Shown here one piece after another: positions 41,401-53,400 of a DNA stretch of 64,000 bases. The position numbers and the translations under genes were made by a program. This stretch comes from Epinephelus fuscoguttatus. Taxonomy: Eukaryota; Chordata; Actinopteri; Perciformes; Serranidae. The stretch lies in the NCBI RefSeq assembly GCF_011397635.1, contig NC_064756.1, positions 19,558,907-19,622,906 of the forward strand. Direction: 5' to 3'. The notes under the pieces are model-generated. The model was given only the letters and a program-made list of their open reading frames with translations. It had not been told where the DNA came from and searched no databases. Each line of letters opens with the position of its first letter. The first letter of the stretch is position 1.

Positions 41401-44400
41401 ACTGGGAATGCCTCTTTCCATAGAATACTGGGATACATGTCTTTCAAATATTCATCGATGCTCAATTAATGTTAGGCATAAACTAATTCAGTTTAAAATA
41501 ATACACAGATTACACTATTTAAAGATAAAAGTTAACAAGATGTATCCTAATGTATCAACCTTGTGTGACAAGTGCAAGAATCAGGTTGGAACACTCACTC
41601 ATCAGCTCTGGACGTGTCCCAGTCTCCACTCATTCTGGTCTTCAATATTTGATTTTTGCTCAAAGGCATTTAAAAGGCTGTGTGAACCCTGCCCCTTAGT
41701 GGCCATTCTGGGATCAGCGGGTGATTCAACTCATTATTTTAACAGTACAAAGTCTTTACAACAGTCTGTATGTTTTGGTGCCATTTTGGCTAAAAGACTT
41801 ATCTTAACCCATAAGAACCCAGACCAATTTCTCCTTAAAGGAAAATTATGGGGGACATAAAACAGACTAAATAGACCACATAGAACATATTTCTGACATT
41901 TTTTTCAAAATACCACCCCTCACTGTCAGAGATCTGTAATGTTACATATATGTCACATTGGGCGTTAAGAACCTGGATAATTTATCCATCAAGGGTAATT
42001 ATGGGGGATATAAAATAGACTAAATAGACCATATAGAACACATTTCTGACATTTTTCTCAAAATAACACTCATTAGTGTCAAAGATCTGTCAATGGGTGT
42101 TAATGGTAAATTCATTCCTCTTTTGAAAATTAATCAGCCTTAGTCTTTTTTGGTTTGATAACAAAGCTTTGTCTTTTTATTTGCGTTTCCACAATATCAT
42201 AACTTTACCTCTTGGGTTTAATAACAAAATCTTTAACAACAAAATTTTGATTTATTTCACAATACAAAACTTTGCAAATTGAATTCAAAAAAGACTGCCT
42301 CATCATATTGGAGGTCTTCTCAACAAGCCATTGTAGCTGTAAAAACTGAGCTACAGTCTTTTTCTGGTCATGTTTTTCTGTTTGGTAACAACGATTCTAA
42401 CTTTACCTCTTAGGTTTAACAACAACATTTTCTTTTCATATTTGTTTTACAACACACAAATGAATACATTTGCAAAAATTTGCAAATTGAATAAAAATAA
42501 AAACTACTACTGGGTAGTTGTATTTTGCTGTCCAGGGTTCATCTTTGGTTGAGGTACTTCATCTAAATCACCTGATTGACTGCAGTCTGAATCACTAGAC
42601 TCACTTGACTTGTCATTCTCCATGTCTTTGTTGCTGGGAGTGTAATCAGGGTCTTCAAGGTCGTCATCTGAGCTACTTTCACATCCCTCAAAGTCACTGT
42701 CGTCTCCCTGGATGAATGTCAGTGCATCCTGAACACTGTATCGCTTCTTATCCATAATGCAGATAAAATTAAATTACAATTTTCAATTATTCTTTTCAAT
42801 TTTTATTATTTATTTATTTTCATTACATTTTCAAATGATATAGGGTAGAACAAAGTGATATAGGGTCTGTTTTTTTATTCACTGATGGGTAAAAATGGTT
42901 TCCTTATATATTTTGTTAATAACTGGATTCATATGATGTGATTTTTTGTTTACATTTGTTTTAATATGCTTTGAATTGAACAATATAAAATGTATTAACT
43001 AAATATCATTGAAAAAGTTAAGTTAACTGAGCAGATCATAAAAAAATTTCTTATTGTGACATATATGTCACAATAGGTTTTCCATGACAATTTTAAGGTT
43101 AAAGGTCCGATGTGACATATATGTCACAACGATATTTACCTGACTTGTTTTATATCAATTTGTTCATGAAATGTGTTCATAACAGGTTAAATGTAATAAA
43201 GGACTTGTTATGTAAGCATTACAATTCTTAAATGGTTTGAATCTTACCTTTGGCAACCAAAAACAAGCTTTTTAAATTTAGCTAGCTCTGCCCCTAGTGG
43301 TAACCTGGCACACAGACATCTTGGAAATGTTGTTGTGGGAAGACCAAATCACATGACCTGTCACATGATCCACCAGGATGTTAAGTATGTGTCACTCTGG
43401 GACTTCATGAGTTAAAGTCAAGGAGAAAGCTGTTCATGGAATTTTCCAGAACATTTAAAGGATGTGTGGCACCTGTGTCACAGTGGGTTCTTATGGGTTA
43501 AGACACTGGAAATCAGATAATGTACCTTCAATTGAAATGTGGCTGAGGGAGCTCAGCGAGACCCTGTGCATGGAGAAACTTAGATTTAAAAATGCAGGCA
43601 GACGAGCAATTTTTGATAAAGTATGGGAACCTGTATTAAAGTACCTGAAGGACTCGAGTGTGGTCAATATTACACTATGAACGTCTTCTCAAGATAACTC
43701 TGTGATAACGCTGACTGTAAAAAGGTCCTTTTCCCTGTCAAATAGTATTGATCTCATTTGTTGTCAGACGCATAGTTTCTGCTTAGTTTCTGCTGCCATC
43801 GTTGTTTTATAAACTTCCAGCTCAGGCTTACACTTTTTTCTTGTTGTTTTGCCACAGAACCCAAGCTGTGTAGAAATCCGCCATATTGTCATATCCAATC
43901 TATGTATGTTTGATGTTGCTGCTGTGTTTTTTCTTTTTGCGTTTTTTTTTTTTTGTTTTTTTGTTTTTTTTTTGTATATTACAAAACATATAAAACTATG
44001 ATTGCTTTGTAAGAGACATGTATTCTATCCAATGTGCACTTGGCAATAAAAAGAATATTAAAAAAAAAAGAAAAATGTATGACATACTATACTATGATGT
44101 TTTGATGAAAAAATGTTGACATACTATACTATGACGTTTTGATGAAAAAATCACGACATAATATACTATGACGTTTTTAATGGAAAATTGACGATACACT
44201 ATACTATGACATTTTTGATGAAAAATTGATGACATACTATGACGGTTCTAATGAAAAATGTATGACATACTATACTATGACGTTTTGATGAAAAAATCAC
44301 GACATAATATACTATGACGTTTTTTATGAAAAAAAAAATCACGGCATACTATACTATGACATTTTTGACGAAAAACTGACGACATGCTATACTATGACGT

Positions 44401-47400
44401 TTTTAATGGAAAATTGACAATACACTATACTATGACGTTTTTGATGAAAAATTGATGACATACTATGACGGTTCTAATGAAAAATGTACGACATACTATA
44501 CTATGACGTTTTGATGAAAAAATGTCGACATACTATACTATGACGTTTTTGATGGAAAATTGACGACATACTATACTATGACATTTTGGATGAAAAATTG
44601 ACATACTATACTATGATGTTTTTTATGAATAAAATCACGACATAATATACTATGACGTTTTTGATGAAAAAAAAATCACAACATACTATACTATGACCTT
44701 TTTTGATGAAAAACTGACGACATACTATACTATGACGTTTTGGACGAAAAATTGACGACTTACTCTTCTATGACATTTTTGACGAAAAACTGACGAGATA
44801 CTATGACGGTTCTAATGAAAAATGTACGACATACTATACTATGACGTTTTTGATGAAAAAATGTCGACATACTATACTATGACGTTTTTGATGGAAAATT
44901 GACGACATACTGTACAATGACAGTTTTGGCGAAAATTTGATGACATACTATACTATGACGATTTGATGGAAAATGGACGACATGCTATACTATGATGTTT
45001 TTGATGAAAAAATTATGACATACTATACTATGACGTTTTTGATGAAAAAATTGATGACATACTATACTATGACTTTTTTGATGAAACAAATTACGACATA
45101 CTATACTATGACTTCTTTATGACATACTATACTACGACTTTTCTGGCATGCTATTCTATGACTTTTTCATTACTTTTGTTAAATGACATATTATACTATG
45201 ATTTTTTTTAGCACACTTTGTTATGAGTATTTCATTATATTTCTATAACATTCTATACTATGACTTTTTATAGCATATTCTAAATGACATGTTAAACTAA
45301 GACTTTTTTTTGACATACTATATTATGATATTTATAGCATACTACACTATAACTATTTATGGCATACTATATTATGACTTTTTAAATTGACATACTATAG
45401 TATGACTTTTTTATGACATACTACATTATGACTTTTTATGGCACACAATACTATGGCTTTTTAATGTAATAAAATAATAATACTGTGACTTTTTCTTTAC
45501 TAATTTTACTATGTAATGACTTTTTAATGACATTTTTGACATAGTATTGAGTTGACACTTTCTTTGAATGTTTTACTATATAATGATACTTTTAAATTAT
45601 GATTATGATTTTTCTATCATATAGTATACTAAGACTTGTTTATGAATTTTACAACATAGTATACTTTGACTTTTTTGGGACATAGTATATTTTAACTTTT
45701 TTATTACTGTTTCTTACTCACATACTATACTTTGATGTTTTTTCTAGACATACTATACTATGCTTTTTTTATTACTTTTTTGAATGACACACTATGCTAT
45801 GACTTTTTTGGATATAATATTCTAGATTTCTTTTATTGATTCTTTTAAGGCATACCATACAATGACTTTTGAATGACATTTTTCTGAAATACTATAGAAT
45901 TTCTTTTGATGATTTTTTTTGACATAGTGTACTATGACTTTTGTAATGGATTTTTATGGTATACTATTGCTGTTTTATGGCATACTGTACACATCAAGGG
46001 CAGCATGTAAACAGCATGACAATACAATATTACAGGAGTTTTTGAGGACTGACACTGGGCGCCCCCACTCAGACAAAATTGAGACACCTAAGTTCTACAG
46101 ATCCTACAATTTTGGGACAGTCTGAGACTGAGTCCATCGTGATGTTAATTGAATGTTACAGATACAAAAAATGAAAAAAATGTGAGTGCTACCTGTATGC
46201 AGTCGTGTTGTAGATTCTACAGGCTCCTATGCCTCCACACCTCTTCTGGCCCCATTTTAGACATGTGGTGTCAATGATTGCTCCAAAGTAGATGGGTGCT
46301 GGGATCCCGGCTGTAAGACCAAGGACATATTTTCACAACAACATCCCAAAGAACTGAAACATAACAGATTACACTGTTCAGAGCAGTCTGGATAAACATT
46401 AAAATTAGGCTGAAACACTAAAGTTTCGGCAAGTACTTCTACTACAAGAACATTTTGGAGTATATCTGGTAGGTCAGGTGACAGGTATGTTTGAAAGAAA
46501 GATGGCAAAAAGATATAAAACAAGGTTAATAAAATGACATCTTAACCCTGAGCCACCTGAAGATGTGCGATAGAGGATGTTTTGAAGGAAACTTACCAAG
46601 GGTACGTGTTGCTAGAGCATGGAAACCCAACGCCAGAGATTTCAGTTGTGGTTTGATGCACCTTCATGAAAAGAAATTGCAGACATTTTTCAAGCAATAT
46701 TATCAGAAACTGATTCACTCAAACCATTGTACACCAAGAATGTAAACAATGCACATTCCATAACATAAAAATAACTTTTTACTGAGGAAAGAATGTATTG
46801 ATTGTATTGTACTGAAAGTACAATAAGCTACAGAAACACAGCAAGCAACCTAATTTAATTCCAGCAAGAGACAGTGCATCTGCTGATATGGCAAGTGCAA
46901 GTGTGTTTGCATGTCATGTAGGTGGGAATTCTTCAATATCTGCTTAATGACGGTGGGGTTGTTGGTTGCTGTCCTGCTGTGGATCACTGCTGATGTTCAA
47001 AAGCGTCTGCAGAGCAGAGTCACTGCCCGTGTAAGGAGCAACCATGTGGTCATCTTGTTGAGTTCAGGATGTGTGGACAGTTGAATCACTCCACAACCAG
47101 AAACCATGGATCACCAGAGCCATCTGGCATCATGGACAATAATAAAGCGGCAGCCAACAATGTGAGAAGACGTAACATGGAACTAAATTACAGTGCACAA
47201 GTTGAAGGAGCTGATGGGATCACATTTCCCTCCAGTTGTACTTTGTCAAATTCCATGTGACAAATAAATGGCTGATTTATTGATTCATTGATTTGACTTA
47301 TTCTTTGTATAAAGATGTAGGAAGAATAAAGCTGAGGATACAAAAAAGTAGGATGTTCTATATTGTATTATAGAATGTCTCATTAGAAAGGGTGATCTAT

Positions 47401-50400
47401 GTTAGGTGGAGTACTGGCCAGCAGAGGTCGCTGTGGTGCTGAAAAATCGATCCTCTTGTCCAGGGGTTCTCAAAGTTTAGATAACTGAGTGGAAATTTAG
47501 GGAGCAAGCATATGATTAAAGCTCACAAAGCAGAAGTGCACACACAAAACAGAATAGCATATTTTTCTTTGTGATGGAATGATATTTTGTTTTGTTATCA
47601 TATATATTAAATTATATGACTATATTTTACAACACTTTTGATGACATACTGTACTATGACTTTTTAAATGGCCTTTTTGGTATGATATTTTTTATTGCAT
47701 TCTATACTATGACTTTTTATGGCGTACTATACTATATTTTTTTTTAAATTGCATACTTTACTATACTGGCATATTTAACGCATACTTTAATATGACTTTA
47801 ATGACTTGTATGACATACTCTTTTTTCTGACATTCTATATTATGACTTTTTAGCTATACCTTTTTTTAAATTATTTTTCATAGTATACTATAATTTGACA
47901 TTTCTATAACACTTTTTATGACATTCTATTCTATGATTTTTTCCAGTTTTCTTCTGGCATACTTTTTTAAAAATCATTTTTAATGGCATACTGTACTTTG
48001 ACTTTTCATGACTCACAATGACTGTTTTTTACCTATTTCTGACATACTATACAATGAATTTTTTGATGCTATTTTAATGGCATCCTATACAATAACTTCT
48101 TTCATGACATACTATGCATGACATTTTATAACATTTTTTAAATGATGTACTGCGCCTTTCTTATGGCATACTACATTATGACTTTTTTAAAGCAAGCCAT
48201 ATACTACACCAGTTTTTAATGATTTATTCATTCATTCATTCATCTTCTAACCGCTTCATCCTTTTGAGGGTCGCGGGGGGGCTGGAGCCTATCCCAGCTA
48301 CATCGGGCGAGAGGCAGGGTACACCCTGGACAGGTCGCCAGACTATCGCAGGGCTGACACATAGAGACAAACAACCATTCACACTCACATTCACACCTAC
48401 GGACAATTTAGAGTTATCAATTAACCTAGTCCCCAATCTGCATGTCTTTGGACTGTGGGAGGAAGCCGGAGTGCCCGGAGAGAACCCACGCTGACACGGG
48501 GAGAACATGCAAACTCCGCACAGAAGGGCTCCCAAGCCTGGGATTGAACCGGCAACCCTCTTGCTGTGAGGCGAGAGTGCTAACCACCACACCACCGTGC
48601 CGCCCCCTTTAATGATTTATTTTTGATTTTATTAATGATTTTATTTTTATATAACAGTTTTTATGAAACATTATACTAGGGGTCCTCAAAGTTATGATGA
48701 CTAAGAGTTCATTTTGGGAACCAGCATATATTGAGGGATGCACACAAAAAGTGCACACATAAAACAAAAAAACTCTCAATTCTTTTCCATCTCTCTCCCA
48801 CATTAAACTGCCGTGTTGTCCACCAAAATCTCAAATTTTATCTGAAAGCACTGATGACAGAACATAATGCCTGCAACACAAGTAGTGTATTATATGTGCG
48901 CTATTGAAAGTGGAAGTATTGAAATGGAATGCGGATGATTAAAATATGCTTGCATTTAATGTCACATTCAGGGCCCGCACACAATGTTTCTGGGGTCTTT
49001 TGATCATTTGGAACTTCATCCCATTATGTTAGCCTTGAGCTAATTGAGCTAATATGCCAAGAAGAATTGCTCCAAAGTATTAGTAACAGATTATTAAACT
49101 TGTATTTACTAATATTGAAGAAATTAATGTAATTTATTTACTTAGAATCACAGCAACACAGAACAGCCAGTCTCCTGTTCCTCCATATCACACATGCTGT
49201 CCACATAAAAGCCACATCACTGTCACACTAAAGTGGCAGTGTCTTTCACTTGATCCTTCACCTGTGCAATTGCAGGAGATCAACCAACTGATTCACAATC
49301 CCCTTGAGTAAACTTAATGGGAGAGTTACAGCACTGGTTGTAACGACTCATTTCTTCTGGGCCACTCAACATATTAAATTAATGAAGAGTGGTTTCATCG
49401 TTTTAATTCTGAGCATAATTTAGTCCCATTCATAACGAGATTCAAAACTCAGGAAATCACATGATTTGAATCGGACTATTTTTAAACAGTTTTGACAAAG
49501 CCACTGTTTATATGTGTGACACACTGATACAAAGACACACACAAACATGTAGCCATTGCCAATAACAACAAGTCAGCTATAAATGGCTCATATCATTGTC
49601 TGTGGAGGACTTGATCCCATGATTCCTGGTAATAAACAGATGTAAGGTCTGGAAAAACTGAGTAAATAAATGTAAGATTTTTTTTTTCCTTTCAAAGCAA
49701 CTGAATCAAAGCTGCAAATTAAAAATGTTATTGATTTTGCACAGGTCACTGAAGGACACTAATTCAATAACCAGCTACAAATGTGGGTCCGATGAAGTTG
49801 AATGCCAGTTAGCAACATTTGTTCGCTATAGATCAGCACTGAGTAACACAGATCCAAACTCGGGTTTAAAGGGGTTTAAATCATCTACACCCATATTGAC
49901 AATGCATCAGTATATAAGAAAGTCAAAAAGTGAAATAATATGACCCCTTGTAGTGGTTTGAATAAAGGCTATTTGGTTACTTCACAGTCATTTTCATTAC
50001 ATTTTTTTAAATTAAATCTAACCTGATTAGAAACATGTAGCCCGGTGTGCCCCCAAGGGAGATGATGAAGGAAGTGATGACCGAGAGAGCCAGGAAGTAC
50101 GGGAACATCCTGTCACAGTCGTCCTTGTGAGGGCACTGACCTGTACTGGCCGTAAAGTTACCAGCCACACCGACACAGCTACAATTAGAGAAGACCTGGA
50201 GAGACATTCATAGTCACACACATATTGACCATGTATAGCGGGACATAGATACATGTATTAACACAACACTCACATATGTGGCTGAAGATCTCTGAAATCA
50301 CTGCTATTACAGTAATCAAGTTAATCAATAAAAAGAGGCCAACCAGGCACAGTAGACAGCGTGGCTCCCTGCAATTACATAATCTATACTGATAAATTAT

Positions 50401-53400
50401 GGGGTCTAATTAATAAGAAAATTAAATAATTCATAAAGAAAATATTATGACGGGGTAAACGCCATTCAGTGGAGAATAAATAAGTAAACAATAGACTGAT
50501 ATGTGAATAACCTTCTCAGTTATACATTCTTTTTTAAATTTTAATTTATATACTTTATTAATCCCCCTGAGGGGAAATTCAATTTTTTCACTCTTTTTGT
50601 CATTAACACACAGGTCCGAAAGACACACACATGCCCAAACAGGACCTATAACATGCACAAAGCGGAGAGATGTCAGAGTTCGGTTGGGGGGTTCGGTGCC
50701 TTGCTCAAGGGCACCTTGGCAGTGCCCAGGGCGACCCTCCGGTTCCTAACCCAAGTCCCTATGGACTGAGCTACTGCCGCCCCAGTGTTTCATTTTATTT
50801 TTAATAGAGCAGAATACAGACTAATATTTGATGATAAATTTACACTCCCGGTTCCCACACAAAGGAAGTGTTTTTTTTGTTTATTAATTTCTTTTAGTTG
50901 TCTGAAATGAGGTTAAGACAAGCTTAAGAGACTTATACATTTTGTGCTACATCATAAAATATGTCAGTAAATACCCCACTTGTGAATTTTGAAGCCTTTA
51001 GGTGTCTTAAATAAGCGGTTGCTTACAAGTGGCTAAATGAGACTACTGAATGTCACAACACCAAACTCAGCTTTACAGCCTTGTTGTGGTGGTGACATCA
51101 GTCGTGCGACTGTGGTTTAGTTTGTTTATAGCCTAACGTAAGCTTTTTACTTCTAGCAATTGCATTTACGTTCAATTGTAAAGATTATATTGCTGAACAA
51201 AATGTGTAAGTATCATAAACTTTTGTTTTGCCACAGAACTAATTCAGAATCCAATGGAAAACTCCCACTGGCTTTTTCATGAGGGAACCAGGGCAAGGCT
51301 AACTTCCACATCAGCCTAGAAAAAAACATCATCCCTGCAGCACTCTATAGTATGGTATTTAATACCAGAAATAGATTTTCCATGTGTATTATTTCTTATA
51401 GTTTGAGTACCTTGTCAACTTACTGTGTTTTTCCCTGAGCCAGCAGAGCTGGTGCAGCCAGCGAGACAGGGAGAGACATATGTGATGCCATTCTCTCCAC
51501 AGACTGGATCCCAGTCACTCGCTGAACAAAAACAGTCTGAGTTGCAGGCTGTGAACACTGAGTGTTTATCATAAGATATCGTATCCATGCTGGGAGGAAG
51601 AGAGTGAGAAGAAAGTACACATCAGAGGCAATTATTGATTATGCCGTTACATACTGGCATATAATGAAATTTGTTATAGTTGAAGCAACATTATCAGAAG
51701 AAAAATAAGACAATGTATCTTTACAGAAAGTTATGTATTCTTTCATTTTCACTGTTGCTTTCATTTCTACATGTCAAATTAAAAAAGAGATTGTGTAGGC
51801 AAACTAGGATATGGGTGATGTGAGGTGAGGTGAGGTGAGGTGAGGTGAGGTGAGGTGAGGTGAGCATCCACGGGCTGCTTTTAGTCTGTTGTTATGTTTG
51901 TACTGTTGAACCTCAGTTAAGACTCAGCGGTGCATTGGGCAAACACACACTCGCAGGATTTTTGTTGCTCTGTTATTTTACTTCTGGCTGGATTTAAGCT
52001 TGTGGTCACCTGCTGGTTGCCTCAGTGTAACAGCAGTCTACATGTTACTGCTTGTTCTGTTTACAGTTCTCATGCTGTTCTTTCATGTGTGGCCCCCATG
52101 GAAACCTATGCCCATTTGTTGCCAATCCTGCCTAGATACTAGTCCACATTCTCACTCTTAGTTGAATATTACAGTTTTTCTCGATTGGTTTGGTTCATTT
52201 CTTGAAACAGAAATTACATTCTCAAAACAACATGGACAACCCTCCAAACCACTGGGCACTTCTTCACAACAGATTTCAAATTCTCATTCCTTTCAACAAA
52301 TTGCAAATGTCTTAGCACACTTTGCAAATGATTAAATACAATTGTCTACAGTTTGCACAAATTGCAAATGTCTAGCACATCTTTGCAAATGATTGATTAC
52401 AGTTGCCTACAGTTAGCACAATTACCAATTGTATATATCTTGCTGATCTAAACTAACTGTTGATTGTCAGTCAAATGGTTTTACTCTCCAAAACATGTCA
52501 GCATTATTTCATTGTGTCAGCCATCACATGCACAAGAGTTCATTCAATTGTCAAATTAGTCAGGAACATAATACCATGTATAACATGACATTACATGATA
52601 TGAATATCTTTTGCTGATTGATAAATTGACTCAGGTGAATCTAGAATTTGACTATTAAAGGGGGTGTGTAACACATCTCAGATGACCAATCAAATGATAT
52701 GTTTAGTTACCTGACAGATGCTATCCATGAGTATGATTTTTGCCAAACATACATATAGAGCTTGACCAGAATCAATACAATTTCTGAACATGGAGGCACC
52801 TGGCCAGGTAAACAATGACCAACTGCCTGCTCAAGGAAGAGGAAGAAGAAGAGGAAGAGGAGGAGGAGTAAGGGTGCGTGGTGGTGGAGTAGGTGGAAGA
52901 GGGCGAGGGGCACGAAGACACCATGCCGTTCCAGATGAAATTTGGGCTACACTTGTTGACCATGTGATCAATCATGGCCTCACAATGGCAGAGGCAGGTC
53001 GTCGAGTTCAGCCGAATGTGCCCAGATCTACAGTGTCTTCTATCATCCAAACCTTCCGCAGGGAAAACAGGTAGGCCTATGTACTCATTCAACAATGGAA
53101 TTACTGTATTGATAGTACAGTTTACGATAGTATTCCAATTACTGTACAGCAATGCATTACAGTAGAATTTCAGTACATTACATAACAGTAAAACAACAGT
53201 ACAATTGGTAACTCATTCTGTGAGAAATTCATAAGGCATACAGTAGGTCTACAGGACAGGACAGTGCACCACAATACAAATGGTAATATTGTCTATTTGT
53301 GAATTCTATGTCTAGGATTGGACGACAACCTCGTACTGGTGGCAGAAGAACACTACTCAGCCGAGAACAAGAACAGGAGATCTGCAATATAGTGATGGCA

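Larger units (their letters stand above)
40373..43680 (+). pseudogene. LINE ORF2 C-terminal region, split by piggyBac-type element
   Basis: The frame enters from the truncation point (SELMPIHL) and runs without a stop to 41803. Blocks typical of L1/Tx1 ORF2 downstream of the catalytic core are visible: [28 protein letters not shown], FIWxxK-like [31 protein letters not shown], and a zinc-knuckle-like [18 protein letters not shown]. At TTAA (41804-41807) a 1.69-kb element intervenes. The same frame continues after it with [14 protein letters not shown] and ends VVNITL-stop at 43680. The catalytic reverse-transcriptase and endonuclease domains are absent, so this copy could not move by itself. 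Confidence 0.9.
40371..44069 (+). mobile_element. 5'-truncated L1/Tx1-like LINE inserted in minisatellite
   Basis: A 17-bp direct repeat, GAAAAATGTATGACATA, flanks the insertion at 40354-40370 and 44070-44086, and the 3' end is a short A-rich tail after AATAAAAAGAATATT. This is the signature of target-primed reverse transcription. The body carries the end of ORF2 and a 3' UTR with T-rich tracts. Because the target is itself a repeat unit, the duplication could in principle be two repeat copies. However, the array resumes exactly at the duplicated bases. The LINE is split by a piggyBac-type element. Confidence 0.9.

Noticed and set aside
43052-43128. Bacterial CRP-like operator (TGTGA...TCACA)
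   Set aside because: The half-sites are 8 bases apart instead of 6, and the context is a vertebrate transposon, so this is only a palindrome of the element.
38695-45960. CRISPR-like array
   Set aside because: Units are contiguous and variable, with no unique spacers of constant length, and the context is a fish intron.
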